The position numbers were made by a program, and so were the translations under genes. Positions 1 through 10,447 of a DNA stretch of 45,460 nt are shown one piece after another. This DNA comes from Desulfurobacteriaceae bacterium (GTDB lineage: Bacteria > Aquificota > Aquificia > Desulfurobacteriales > Desulfurobacteriaceae). The first letter of the stretch is position 1, and every line of letters starts with the position of its first letter. The DNA lies in assembly GCA_027075275.1 (NCBI GenBank), contig JALTBO010000008.1, positions 1 through 45,460 on the forward strand. The letters are read 5' to 3'. The notes below the pieces were generated by a model, which worked only from the letters and a program-made list of their open reading frames with translations, was not told the origin of the DNA and searched no databases.

Positions 1-2
1 TA

Positions 3-470
3 AAAGTTCTACCCCTCATAAAAGAGATTCTCAACAACGTATCAGAACTCCTCTTACGAAAGAGAATCCAGCTCTCAATAAAAATTCCGGAAAACGCAGA
101 AGTGTGCGCAGACGAGAAACTCCTTCACGCAATCTTAAAAAACCTGATAGATAACGCAATAAAATACAACAGAGATGGAGGAAGGATAGAGCTCTCCTTC
201 AGGCACCTGAAAAACGAAGACGAAATAAAGGTGTGCGACACCGGATACGGAATCCCTAAATCCCACCTGCCTTTTATATTTGAAAGGTTCTACAGAGTAG
301 AACGCTCCAGATCCAGAAAATCGGGAGGAACAGGACTGGGACTTTCAATCGTTAAACTGGCAACCGAAAAACTGGGAGGAAAAGTAGAAGTTGAAAGCCA
401 GGAAGGAAAAGGAACCTGCTTCTCTATATACCTGCCAAGGAGGTGTGATATTATTACCTCCGACCTTTGA
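3..470 (+). CDS. Sensor histidine kinase, C-terminal part (cut by window edge)
   Basis: Open reading frame entering from the left edge; only the last 155 codons are present. The visible part is the ATP-binding HATPase_c domain of a two-component sensor kinase, which autophosphorylates a histidine (outside the window) and passes phosphate to a response regulator. Seen: an N box (NLIDNAIKYN), a G1 box (DTGYGIP), an F box (FIFERFYR) and a G2 box (GGTGLGLSIVK), in the normal order and spacing of the PhoR/EnvZ type. The protein ends soon after the domain. The first internal start-like codon is GTG at 102, but the kinase reading clearly continues upstream of it, so that is not the real start. It ends 13 bases before bamA and probably shares its transcript. 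Its signal and its partner regulator cannot be told from here. Confidence 0.92.
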   Translation, partial: KVLPLIKEILNNVSELLLRKRIQLSIKIPENAEVCADEKLLHAILKNLIDNAIKYNRDGGRIELSFRHLKNEDEIKVCDTGYGIPKSHLPFIFERFYRVERSRSRKSGGTGLGLSIVKLATEKLGGKVEVESQEGKGTCFSIYLPRRCDIITSDL

Positions 471-483
471 AACTGGGGGAAAA

Positions 484-2766
484 ATGAGAAGTGTTCTCTT
501 AACTCTACTGCTGCTCCTCTCTCTGTTCCAGTTTTCCTACGGTGCTGAAGAAAAAGTAGAGAAAGTGATAGTAATCGGGAATGAAAGCGTTCCCACAAGT
601 ACTATCCTATACTACATATCGGAAAAACCAGGAAAACCTTTTTCTCCCAAGCTGGTTGCACAGGACATAAAACGCCTGTTCAAACTGGGCTACTTTGAAA
701 ATATCTCAGTTGACGTTAAAGAGGGAAAAAACGGCGTTATTCTAAGGTATTTCGTTAAAGAGAAACCAGTAATAACAGACGTAGTATTTAAAGGAAACTC
801 AAAGATCTCCTCCAAAAAACTCAAAGAGGAACTGGGATTGGTAACGGAAGAGGGAAAAGAGACAAAACTTCAAAAACCCTTAGACTATAAATATTTAGAC
901 AGCCTTTCAAGAAAGATTGAGGAAATCTACGCAAAAAAAGGATACCCGGGAACCAAAGTCTACTACACAATAGACAGAATATCCCCAACAAGAGCAGTTG
1001 TTACGTTTGTCATAAACGAAGGGAAAAAAGCAGAAGTGTGTGACGTAGAAATAAAAGGAAATAGAGCTATAAGTTCTGGAGATATAAAAGACGTACTGGC
1101 AACTAAGCCGAAATCAATACTTCACCTCAGGTTCAACGCTCCTCTCTCTCAAGAAAACCTTAAAGAAGACGTAAAAAGGATTGAAGAGCTCTACAAAGAG
1201 AAGGGTTATTTAGACGTTGTTGTAGGCCAGCCGGAAGTTGAACTTGAGAAAAACTCCTGCTACAGAGTAGTTTATAGAATTATTAAAGAGGGTAAACCTT
1301 ACAGGTTTGGAAAAATTGAGTTCGTAGGAAATAGACTCTTTAGCTCAAAAGATTTCCTGAAGCTTGAGAAGAAATTAAGACCTGGAAAAAGGTTTAATCA
1401 AAAACTTGTTGACGAGTTAGCGAGAAAAATTATCAGAAAATACGGAGAGTTAGGCTTTATATTTGCAAATGCAGTTCCCGAAGTTAAGATACACCCGGAA
1501 ACCCACACTGCAGACGTAATCTTCCACATCTACGAGGGAGAGAGGGCTTACGTTCGGTGGATAAGGATAAGTGGAAACATTTCAACAAGGGACAGAACAA
1601 TAAGGCGGGAGCTTGACCTCTATGAGACCGGAATCTTTAACACAGTTCGCCTTGAAAGGTCTATAAGGAGACTATTTAACACAGGATATTTTGAAAACGT
1701 AGACGTTAAGCCAAAAATAGTTGAAGGAACCAACAAAGTAGACGTAAACGTTAACGTTAAAGAAAGACTAACAGGCGTATTCTCTGTAGGTGCAGGTTAC
1801 AGCTCTGTTTCAAAACTGGTGGGAATGTTAAGTGTTTCAAAAGGCAACCTTTTTGGAACTGGAGACTCAGGTTCTGTTAACCTCCAGTTTGGTTCAAGAG
1901 TTTTAGACTTTTACATCAACTATAACCACAGATGGTGGCTTGATAAACCCCAAACCCTCTCACTCAGCTTATACAACAGCAGGTATGAGTACTTCACATA
2001 CACCAGCAAGAAGACCGGTTTCTCAACCCTCGTTTCAAGGCGCCTCTGGGAAGACTGGAAGGTTGGAGCCGGATACCTGATAGAAAGGGACAAAATAACC
2101 GACATTGATGAAGATGCTCCAGACATTGTTAAAGAGGAAGAAGGAACAGAAACAATCGGAATGGTTACAGGTTTCATTTCAAGGGATTTGAGGGATAACA
2201 GGTTCCTGCCACACAAAGGAGACTACTTCAAGGTAACAACTCAGGTTGCAGGGAATTTCCTCGGTGGAGATAAAGACTTCTACAAGGTAATTGGAGAGTA
2301 CGCCTACTACTTCAACTTTAACGACCTACCTATAGACATTGAGCTGCCGTTTATCGCCTCTGTTCACGCAAAAATTGGATATGCAGACGCATTCGGAAAC
2401 ACAAGCAGACTGCCGATAGATTACAGGTTCTACGTTGGTGGCGATACAACAGTAAGGGGATTCAAGTGGGGTGAAGCCGGCCCTAAGGATAAAAATGGAG
2501 ACCCTGAAGGTGCCAACAGGGAGCTGGTATTCAACTTTGAGTTAGGCTACGACGTCAACAGGATGTTGAGGCTCATCGGCTTCTTGGACATCGGTGGCGG
2601 CTGGTGGGACGAGTATAAGTTGGGAGATATGAGGAAGTCTGCAGGTATAGGTTTAAGAGTTCTAACTCCAATGGGGCCCATCAGGTTGGACCTCGGCTGG
2701 AAGCTTGACAGGAGAACAGGAGAGAGCTCCTCTGAGTGGCACTTTGGAATGGGAAGTTACTTCTAA
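484..2766 (+). CDS. bamA: Outer membrane protein assembly factor BamA
   Basis: A 760-residue Omp85-family protein that inserts beta-barrel proteins into the outer membrane. I chose the ATG at 484 because it opens a signal peptide (hydrophobic LLTLLLLLSLFQF ending ...SYGA) and has a G-rich ribosome site just upstream; the frame is open back to 391 but that extension overlaps the kinase and has no signal-like character. After the signal come several POTRA domains (roughly residues 25-420), each with the beta-alpha-alpha-beta pattern around KRLFKLGYFENIS-like segments. The barrel follows. The conserved VRGF motif of loop 6 is at residues 657-660, and the chain ends in an aromatic residue (GMGSYF), the usual outer-membrane sorting signal. 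The downstream ompH and lpxD reproduce the classical bamA-skp-lpxD order. Confidence 0.97.
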   Translation: MRSVLLTLLLLLSLFQFSYGAEEKVEKVIVIGNESVPTSTILYYISEKPGKPFSPKLVAQDIKRLFKLGYFENISVDVKEGKNGVILRYFVKEKPVITDVVFKGNSKISSKKLKEELGLVTEEGKETKLQKPLDYKYLDSLSRKIEEIYAKKGYPGTKVYYTIDRISPTRAVVTFVINEGKKAEVCDVEIKGNRAISSGDIKDVLATKPKSILHLRFNAPLSQENLKEDVKRIEELYKEKGYLDVVVGQPEVELEKNSCYRVVYRIIKEGKPYRFGKIEFVGNRLFSSKDFLKLEKKLRPGKRFNQKLVDELARKIIRKYGELGFIFANAVPEVKIHPETHTADVIFHIYEGERAYVRWIRISGNISTRDRTIRRELDLYETGIFNTVRLERSIRRLFNTGYFENVDVKPKIVEGTNKVDVNVNVKERLTGVFSVGAGYSSVSKLVGMLSVSKGNLFGTGDSGSVNLQFGSRVLDFYINYNHRWWLDKPQTLSLSLYNSRYEYFTYTSKKTGFSTLVSRRLWEDWKVGAGYLIERDKITDIDEDAPDIVKEEEGTETIGMVTGFISRDLRDNRFLPHKGDYFKVTTQVAGNFLGGDKDFYKVIGEYAYYFNFNDLPIDIELPFIASVHAKIGYADAFGNTSRLPIDYRFYVGGDTTVRGFKWGEAGPKDKNGDPEGANRELVFNFELGYDVNRMLRLIGFLDIGGGWWDEYKLGDMRKSAGIGLRVLTPMGPIRLDLGWKLDRRTGESSSEWHFGMGSYF

Positions 2767-2783
2767 ACAGACGGAGGTTTTAG

Positions 2784-3319
2784 ATGAAAAAGGCACTAAT
2801 CGGAGCAGTCATCTCAGCAGCGTTAATAACGGGGATTTCAACTCCATCCTTCTCTGCTGAGAAAAAGAGCCAGCAGACCTTTGCAGTTTACTACGTTGAC
2901 ATGCAGAGGATTATCAACGAGTCTGTAAAAGGAAAACAGGCTAAAACCTTGATAGAGAACAGGATCTCTCAGGCGAAGAAGAAGATTGAACAGATGAAGA
3001 AAGAGATTGACCAGATAAAGCAGAAGCTCCAGAACCCTGTAATCAGTAAACAGGAAAAGAGTAAACTTGAAGACCAGCTCCAGCAGAAGATAAGAGACCT
3101 GCAGCGTTACCAGCAGGATGCCCAGATTGAAATAATGAACCTTGAGAAGAAATACACGATGGAGCTCATTCAAGAAGTTGTGAAACTGATACAGAACTAC
3201 CAGAAGGAGAAGAATATCCCGATGATAGTTGACGCAAGGGAGGCCGGGATAATTGCAGCCTCTCCGAAGTACGACCTTACAGATACCATAATTAAACTCT
3301 ACAACCAGCAGGCCGGGAA

Positions 3320-3323
<4 letters not shown>
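2784..3323 (+). CDS. OmpH/Skp-family periplasmic chaperone
   Basis: A 179-residue protein with a cleavable signal peptide (MKKALIGAVISAALITG... ending SFSA) followed by a long lysine/glutamate/glutamine-rich stretch predicted to form the coiled-coil arms of the Skp/OmpH trimer (about residues 55-130). The end portion (MIVDAREAGIIAASPKYDLT...) matches the usual OmpH head-domain close. Family members hold unfolded outer-membrane proteins in the periplasm and deliver them to BamA. An ACGGAGG ribosome site lies 8 bases before the ATG. It sits 17 bases after bamA and overlaps lpxD by four bases (ATGA), so the three are translationally linked. Confidence 0.93.
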
Positions 3324-5583
<2,260 letters not shown>

Positions 5584-5585
<2 letters not shown>

Positions 5586-5610
5586 GGGGTCAGTCCCCCT
5601 TTATCCCCTT
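5584..5610 (+). terminator. Candidate terminator after ahcY
   Basis: The stem AGGGGG (5584-5589), loop TCAGT, stem CCCCCT (5595-5600) is followed by TTATCCCCTTT. The hairpin overlaps the ahcY stop codon. The T-run is interrupted, so this is a moderate candidate. It lies where a terminator is expected, between the convergent ahcY and hepT genes. The remaining gap to 5653 shows nothing else. Confidence 0.55.
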
Positions 5611-5653
5611 TAAAACTTCAGAGAAAGTTTCTGTAATTTCTGGCTTCTTTAAC

Positions 5654-5998
5654 TTATTTACAAAATTCTCTTGTCCTCTCCTCATCGTAAACGTGGACAA
5701 GCTCGTTTCTTAGAACAATCAGCCTTGAGAGGGAGCTCTCGTAATCTTCAGGAACAATACCCTCCTTTATCAGCTCCCTGAAACAGCTTCGCGGAGAGTT
5801 ACACTCAATTCCTCTAACCCTCAGGAATTCCTTAACACACTTCCACATAGCTTCATAGGTATACTCAAACCGTTTTATCGTTATCTCAACGATGAACTCC
5901 TCTCTGAAAAACTCCAGGAGAAAGGGATTGGCAATTACTTCTCTAAATTTTTTAAACGTTCTCCCAAACCTCTCACAAGCTCTTCGTCTCTTTTCCAA
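5654..5998 (-). CDS. hepT: HEPN-family toxin, HepT type
   Basis: A 114-residue all-helical protein of the HEPN/nucleotidyltransferase-substrate-binding family. The segment IKRFEYTYEAMWKCVKEFL followed by SPRSCFRELIKEGI is typical. It carries the diagnostic RX4HXY motif exactly: Arg97, His102, Tyr104. In characterised HepT toxins this motif is the RNase active site, and the Tyr is the residue that the partner MntA modifies with AMP. The start is TTG at 5998 with GAGGAGGGG upstream; no other good start lies before the helical core. This gives a 64-base overlap with mntA, an unusually long one. The gene is the last of the dapD-metG-mntA-hepT run and faces the ahcY terminator. RNase activity is inferred from the family. 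Confidence 0.85.
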   Translation of the reverse strand: MEKRRRACERFGRTFKKFREVIANPFLLEFFREEFIVEITIKRFEYTYEAMWKCVKEFLRVRGIECNSPRSCFRELIKEGIVPEDYESSLSRLIVLRNELVHVYDEERTREFCK

Positions 5999-6291
5999 AA
6001 GAGCCCCTCCTCAAGGACTTTCCTCAAGAGCTCAGGATTTCTGACAGTCTCAAGGTTAACTATATCAACCTCCCTTAAGATGGGGAGCTCCTCAACTGCA
6101 TCGTAGAGCTTTAAGAACTCATAATCTGAAAGGCCGGGAGAGTAGACGGCAACGTCAACATCCGAAGTTCGGGAAAACCTGTCTGTGAGAATAGAACCGA
6201 AGAAGATTATTAAAGAGTTTGGGGGGAGAGCTCCCTCAAGAGCCCTCCCGATGAGTTCTATGTATTCCTCTTTTGTGTATTTCCTTATCAA
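5935..6291 (-). CDS. mntA: MNT-domain nucleotidyltransferase antitoxin, MntA type
   Basis: A 118-residue minimal nucleotidyltransferase. The signature GSX10DXD is present without gaps: Gly32-Ser33, then Asp44 and Asp46. A third acidic residue, probably the remaining metal ligand, is Asp76 in REVDIVNLE. Family knowledge: MntA antitoxins silence HepT by adding AMP units to its RX4HXY tyrosine, using ATP. The start is TTG at 6291, three bases after the metG stop, with an AAAGG-like site inside the end of metG. There is no ATG in the frame. Its location directly behind metG suggests it is transcribed from the metG/dapD promoter rather than from its own autoregulated one. Confidence 0.87.
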   Translation of the reverse strand: MIRKYTKEEYIELIGRALEGALPPNSLIIFFGSILTDRFSRTSDVDVAVYSPGLSDYEFLKLYDAVEELPILREVDIVNLETVRNPELLRKVLEEGLFWKRDEELVRGLGERLKNLEK

Positions 6292-6294
6292 GGT

Positions 6295-7872
6295 TTAACC
6301 TTTCTTCGTCTTTGCCAGGTGAACCTCTCCCGTCTCTTTATCGTACTCAATCCTCGGGAAGAGAATTCCTCCCTTCTCAACCTCTTTTCCAGGCTCTATC
6401 CCTCCCCACTCCTCAAACTCAGATGAGCGTAAATCCTCAACCCTCTTTCCGAGCCTTAAAAGGTCTGCCATCTTCTGGGCAGATTCAGGCATGTAGGGGT
6501 AGACGAAAGCTGTTATGAACCTTAAAGACTCAACCATGTTGTAGAGGACTCTATCAAGCTCCTCTTTTCCCTCCTTGTTGAGGCTCCAGGGAGCTCTCCT
6601 GTCTATGTAGTAGTTGACAAACCCAACAAACTGCCAAATTTCGTCTAAAGCCTTTGTCAGTTCGGCTTTTGGGATGAGCTCTTTAAGGGATTCAAGGGTT
6701 GCAAGGGCTTTGTTTTTCAGCTTTACGTCAAGCTCCTCCTCAATACCTTTAGGCTCTGGAACAACGCTCTTCCTGTATTTTTTGAGCATTGAAAGTGTTC
6801 TGTTAAAGAGGTTCCCAAGGTCGTTTGCAAGCTCTCCGTTTATCCTGGCAACGAGCTTTTCGTAGGAGAAGTCTCCATCCAAACCAAATGAAACCTCTCT
6901 GAAGAGGAAGAACCTTACCTGGTCAACGCCAAACTTCTCAACGAGCTCAAACGGGTCAATAACGTTCCCCTTAGACTTGCTCATCTTCTCGCCTTCAACA
7001 GTCCACCAGCCGTGGGCAAAAACTCTCCTGGGAACGGGAAGACCGGCAGACATAAGGAAGGCAGGCCAGTAAACGGCGTGGAATCGGAGAATATCCTTTC
7101 CTACAAGGTGTAGGTCTGCAGGCCAGTAGCGGTTGAACTTTTCCGTATCGTCGGGGTAGCCTACGGCTGAGAGGTAGTTTGTAAGGGCGTCAAACCAGAC
7201 GTAGATAACGTGCTTCTCGTTTATTGGAACGGGAATACCCCAGGTGAAGCTGGTCCTTGAAATGGAAAGGTCTTTAAGACCCTGCTTAACAAAGTTTACA
7301 ACCTCGTTCCTTCTGAACTCGGGAGCTATGAAGTCGGGGTTCTTCTCGTAGAGCTCCAACAGTTTATCCTGATACTTACTGAGCCTGAAGAAGTAGCTCT
7401 CCTCCTTAACCCTTACAACTTCCCTCTTACAGGCAGGGCAGAGCTTCCCTTCCAGCAAGTCTTTCTCTGTGTAGTAGGTCTCACAGGGAATACAGTACCA
7501 GCCCTCATACTCCCCCAAGTAGATGTCTCCCTTTTTGTAGCACTCCATAAAGATGTGCTGAACAGCCTTTACGTGGTAAGGGTCTGTCGTCCTTATAAAG
7601 TGGTCGTAGGAGATGTTTAATTTCTTCCAGAGCTCCTTAAAGACAGGAACTAAAGAGTCAACGAACTCCTTTGGAGACATTCCTCTCTTTTCGGCCGCCT
7701 GCTGTATCTTCTGGCCGTGCTCGTCAGTTCCCGTTAGGAAGAAGACGTCTTTACCTAAAAACCTGTTAAAACGGGCAACAACGTCTGCAGCTGTCGTTGT
7801 GTAGGCATGGCCTAAGTGGGGCTTATCGTTAACGTAGTAGATTGGCGTTGTTACGTAGAACTTGCCGCTCAA
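6295..7872 (-). CDS. metG: Methionyl-tRNA synthetase
   Basis: A 525-residue class I synthetase that charges initiator and elongator tRNA-Met. Seen: the HIGH box as HLGH (19-22), a four-cysteine zinc knuckle (CIPC ... CPAC) in the connective domain, and KMSKS at 296-300. The protein stops after the anticodon-binding helical bundle and lacks the C-terminal Trbp111/EMAP-like tRNA-binding domain that many longer versions carry; such a domain may be encoded separately elsewhere. The start is TTG at 7872 with a strong GGAGGAGG site immediately after the dapD stop. The downstream mntA begins three bases after the stop. Confidence 0.97.
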   Translation of the reverse strand: MSGKFYVTTPIYYVNDKPHLGHAYTTTAADVVARFNRFLGKDVFFLTGTDEHGQKIQQAAEKRGMSPKEFVDSLVPVFKELWKKLNISYDHFIRTTDPYHVKAVQHIFMECYKKGDIYLGEYEGWYCIPCETYYTEKDLLEGKLCPACKREVVRVKEESYFFRLSKYQDKLLELYEKNPDFIAPEFRRNEVVNFVKQGLKDLSISRTSFTWGIPVPINEKHVIYVWFDALTNYLSAVGYPDDTEKFNRYWPADLHLVGKDILRFHAVYWPAFLMSAGLPVPRRVFAHGWWTVEGEKMSKSKGNVIDPFELVEKFGVDQVRFFLFREVSFGLDGDFSYEKLVARINGELANDLGNLFNRTLSMLKKYRKSVVPEPKGIEEELDVKLKNKALATLESLKELIPKAELTKALDEIWQFVGFVNYYIDRRAPWSLNKEGKEELDRVLYNMVESLRFITAFVYPYMPESAQKMADLLRLGKRVEDLRSSEFEEWGGIEPGKEVEKGGILFPRIEYDKETGEVHLAKTKKG

Positions 7873-7882
7873 GGCCTCCTCC

Positions 7883-8701
7883 TTAAACGGGAACGTTAAA
7901 TTCCCTGAGAACTTCGTTTAGTGATGTTTTCTTATCCGTTGACTCCTTTCTCTTTCCGATAATGAGAGCACAGGGGATGTGGTATTCGCCGGCAGGGAAC
8001 TTCTTAACCCTCGTTCCGGGAATTACAACGCTCCTTGCAGGAACCCTTCCCCTGTATTCAACAGGTTCGTCTCCGGTAACGTCAATAATGCGCGTTGAGG
8101 CAGTTATTACAACACCTGCGCCTAAAACGGCCTCTTCTTCAATGATTGCTCCCTCAACGATGATGCACCTTGAACCGATGAAGCAGTTATCTTCAATAAT
8201 CACAGGAGTTGCATTTGGTGGCTCAAGGACACCACCGATTCCAACTCCGCCGGAGAGGTGAACGTTCCTCCCTATCTGTGCACATGAGCCGACCGTTGCC
8301 CACGTATCAACCATCGTTCCGGAACCAACGTATGCACCGATGTTGACGTAGGAGGGCATGAGAATTGCGCCGCTCTCTATAAATGAACCGTAGCGGGCAG
8401 TTGCCGGAGGAACAACCCTTACGCCCAACTTATCCCAGCCCTTTTTAAGGGGTATTTTGTCGTAGTATTCAAAGGGACCGACCTCCATAACTCTCATATC
8501 TGAAATTGGGAAGAAGAGGAGAATCGCCTTCTTAACCCAGTCGTTGACCTTCCAGTTTCCAACGCTTATCCTCTCTGCAACCCTGACCTTTCCCTTATCA
8601 AGGAGATCAATTACTTCCCTAACGGCTTCCTTATATTTCTCGTCCTTGAGGAGCTCCCTGTTCTCCCAAGCTTCTTCAACCATCTTCTTAAGCTGCTCCA
8701 T
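7883..8701 (-). CDS. dapD: Tetrahydrodipicolinate N-succinyltransferase DapD
   Basis: A 272-residue enzyme of the succinylase branch of diaminopimelate/lysine synthesis. It transfers succinyl from succinyl-CoA to tetrahydrodipicolinate. Seen: an N-terminal helical domain, then a left-handed beta-helix with the family block MVDTWATVGSCAQIG, then GGVGIGGVLEP and EDNCFIGSR, and a C-terminal extension. Length is normal. The ATG at 8701 has AGGGAGG eight bases upstream. A promoter lies in the divergent gap to 8803. LysA, the last step of the same pathway, is at 27.6 kb on the other strand, so the pathway is scattered. Confidence 0.96.
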   Translation of the reverse strand: MEQLKKMVEEAWENRELLKDEKYKEAVREVIDLLDKGKVRVAERISVGNWKVNDWVKKAILLFFPISDMRVMEVGPFEYYDKIPLKKGWDKLGVRVVPPATARYGSFIESGAILMPSYVNIGAYVGSGTMVDTWATVGSCAQIGRNVHLSGGVGIGGVLEPPNATPVIIEDNCFIGSRCIIVEGAIIEEEAVLGAGVVITASTRIIDVTGDEPVEYRGRVPARSVVIPGTRVKKFPAGEYHIPCALIIGKRKESTDKKTSLNEVLREFNVPV

Positions 8702-8729
8702 TACAGAAACCTCCCTGAAGTTTGTGGAG

Positions 8730-8758
8730 ATTATCTTACAAAATTCAAAATCTATCAG
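8730..8758 (-). promoter_or_regulatory. Candidate sigma-70 promoter for dapD-metG-mntA-hepT
   Basis: Read on the minus strand there is CTGATA (8758-8753), a 17-base spacer, and GATAAT (8735-8730). Each box matches four or five of six consensus positions. It would start RNA near 8723, about 20 bases before the dapD ATG and its ribosome site. It interleaves with a forward promoter in the same 100-base gap. Confidence 0.45.
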
Positions 8759-8772
8759 ACTCTACCGATAAT
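8744..8772 (+). promoter_or_regulatory. Candidate sigma-70 promoter for the 85-residue ORF
   Basis: TTCAAA (8744-8749), 17 bases, GATAAT (8767-8772). RNA would start near 8779, about 24 bases before the TTG start at 8803, with AGGAGG at 8792-8797 in between. The boxes overlap the opposing dapD promoter, so the two genes may compete for polymerase. Confidence 0.45.
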
Positions 8773-8802
8773 GGAAACTGTTAACAGATTTAGGAGGAGA
8801 AG

Positions 8803-9060
8803 TTGATAGGAAAAGTAGGGAGCTCCCTGCCATCTGTATATCCCCCAAACTACTCTCAGACAACCGGAAGACAGAAAGAGGAGATACTTTCTCTCATCAG
8901 CAAAATGCCGGAAGATATGAGAGAAAAGGCCCTCAGCGAGCTCAAAACACTCTTTGCCCTATCAAAAGCGGAAGAAGTTACCTACCAGGCTATAATGACG
9001 CTGTTAAATTCTCTACCCCAGAACAGGGATGGGGGGAGCTCCATCAGCGTATACGCTTAA
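8803..9060 (+). CDS. Hypothetical 85-residue protein
   Basis: I do not recognise this protein. It starts with TTG at 8803, which has an excellent AGGAGG site five bases upstream and a plausible promoter before that, so it is probably real. The composition is mixed: a Ser/Pro/Gly-rich N-terminus without hydrophobic signal, a central amphipathic helical region (about residues 22-68, charged and leucine-rich) and a polar tail ending SSISVYA. No cysteine or metal motif. It is the only forward gene between two long reverse operons. Its TAA stop overlaps the xth stop on the other strand by two to three bases. The helical middle would suit a small protein-binding or adaptor role, but no function can be assigned. 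Confidence 0.7.
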   Translation: MIGKVGSSLPSVYPPNYSQTTGRQKEEILSLISKMPEDMREKALSELKTLFALSKAEEVTYQAIMTLLNSLPQNRDGGSSISVYA

Positions 9061-9833
9061 AATTTGAACTCAGCGTAAACAGGAGCGTGGTCTGAAGGTA
9101 ATAGGTTATCCCTCTTCTTCCTGGCGTTGTAGTCAATATCGCACTTCAAACAGGCATCAAGCAGGGGTTTTGTGGCAAAGATGTAGTCAATCCTCAATCC
9201 CCTGTGTCTTGAGAAGGCACCGGTCTCTATGTCAAACCAGCTGAACTTCTGTAGCTTAGGGTTTTTCTCTCTAAACAGGTCGTAAAGGCCAAAGGAGAGA
9301 AGATCCTCTAAAGCTTCCCTCTCGTCGTCCATAAACCCCGGCCTTCCCTTCCAGACAACAGGATCGTAAACGTCAACTTCTGAACGGGCAACGTTAAAAT
9401 CTCCTAAAACTATAAGAGGGTCTGAAGGAGAGAAATTCTCACTGAGGAAGACTTTTAACTTAGTCAGGAAATAGATCTTATAGGCGTGTCTTTCCGTCCC
9501 TTTTTCTCCACCCCTTGGAACGTAAACGTTAACAAGGGTAAAGTCTTTAAAGTAGGCGGTAATAAGCCTTTTCTCGTCATCTTCCCCGTCGGGCCAGCCC
9601 TTAACCACTCTTTGAGGTTTTTCTCTGGAACAGACTGCAACGCCGTTGTAGGCCTTCTGTCCGTGGACTTCGCAGCTGTATCCGGCTTCTTTGAAAGAAG
9701 AGTAAGGGTAGAGCTCCACTTCAACCTTTATCTCCTGCATTCCAAGGCAGTCAGTTGAGCTACTTTTCAGCCACTGAAGAACCAACGGGTAGCGAACCCT
9801 TATTGAGTTAACGTTCCAGGTTGCAACCTTCAT
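9057..9833 (-). CDS. xth: Exodeoxyribonuclease III (AP endonuclease, Xth)
   Basis: A 258-residue metal-dependent endonuclease/exonuclease/phosphatase-family DNA repair enzyme that cuts beside abasic sites and trims 3-prime ends. Seen: WNVNSIR near the N-terminus, the metal-binding QEIK, YVPRG, the catalytic GDFNVA, a DYIFAT block and the closing SDHAPV with the catalytic His. Length and motif order are those of ExoIII. The ATG at 9833 overlaps the stop of the ExbB-like gene by four bases (ATGA), so it is translated in the same operon. Confidence 0.95.
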   Translation of the reverse strand: MKVATWNVNSIRVRYPLVLQWLKSSSTDCLGMQEIKVEVELYPYSSFKEAGYSCEVHGQKAYNGVAVCSREKPQRVVKGWPDGEDDEKRLITAYFKDFTLVNVYVPRGGEKGTERHAYKIYFLTKLKVFLSENFSPSDPLIVLGDFNVARSEVDVYDPVVWKGRPGFMDDEREALEDLLSFGLYDLFREKNPKLQKFSWFDIETGAFSRHRGLRIDYIFATKPLLDACLKCDIDYNARKKRDNLLPSDHAPVYAEFKF

Positions 9834-10447
9834 TTCAGGCCCTTAAAGTTGTTAGCAAGGAGAACCCCTGCTGCTTCAATTTCAACGGCTATTCTGTCAA
9901 GTTTTTTGTTGAAAATGTTGTACATAACAACAGCAGGAATTGCCACTATCAGACCTAAAATCGTAGTAAGGAGGGCTTCAGCCACTCCGGCCGAAAGCTG
10001 TTGAGGACTTCCTATTGCTCCCCCACCGGTTAAAACCCCGAATATTTTAACCATTCCTAAAACAGTTCCCAAAAGTCCTAACAGAGGAGAGATTGCAGCA
10101 GTTGTTGCAAGAAAGGGCATACCCCGTTCAAGGTCTGTAAAACGTCTCCTCGCGCTCACTTCAAAAGCGTGAAGGAAGTTCTCTCTGGTAGGTTCCCCAA
10201 GGTTCTTTATCGTGTCAAGAATTATCAGAGAGAGAAAGCTCTTTCTCCTCTTGCAGAGCTCCACAGCATCTCCCAAATTACCCTGCCTGAGAAAATCAAG
10301 TAGAAGTTTTAAATCATCTTTAGGAATCAAACGGTTAATCCTTAGGGTAATCAGCTTCTCTATGATTATCGCCAGAGCAACAACTGAAACGGCAAATATC
10401 AAATAACCGACAATCCCAGACTTCTGGAGTATCTCCAGTCCTTCCAT
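9830..10447 (-). CDS. MotA/TolQ/ExbB-family proton channel protein
   Basis: A 205-residue inner-membrane protein with three hydrophobic helices (about residues 12-32, 108-135 and 155-178). The conserved core is the family signature region: ATTAAISPLLGLLGTVLGM followed by a Gly-rich loop and GVAEALLTTILGLIVAIPAV. ExbB/TolQ proteins form the stator of a proton-driven machine that energises TonB or Tol-Pal and normally act with a one-helix ExbD/TolR partner encoded next door. No ExbD is present here; the next gene is xth and the previous one trmI. It could be ExbB- or TolQ-like; I cannot separate these. The ATG overlaps the trmI stop by one base. Confidence 0.88.
   Translation of the reverse strand: MEGLEILQKSGIVGYLIFAVSVVALAIIIEKLITLRINRLIPKDDLKLLLDFLRQGNLGDAVELCKRRKSFLSLIILDTIKNLGEPTRENFLHAFEVSARRRFTDLERGMPFLATTAAISPLLGLLGTVLGMVKIFGVLTGGGAIGSPQQLSAGVAEALLTTILGLIVAIPAVVMYNIFNKKLDRIAVEIEAAGVLLANNFKGLK

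Noticed and set aside
391-483. Longer bamA frame starting at 391
   Set aside because: It overlaps the kinase end and lacks signal-like character; the ATG at 484 begins a clean signal peptide.
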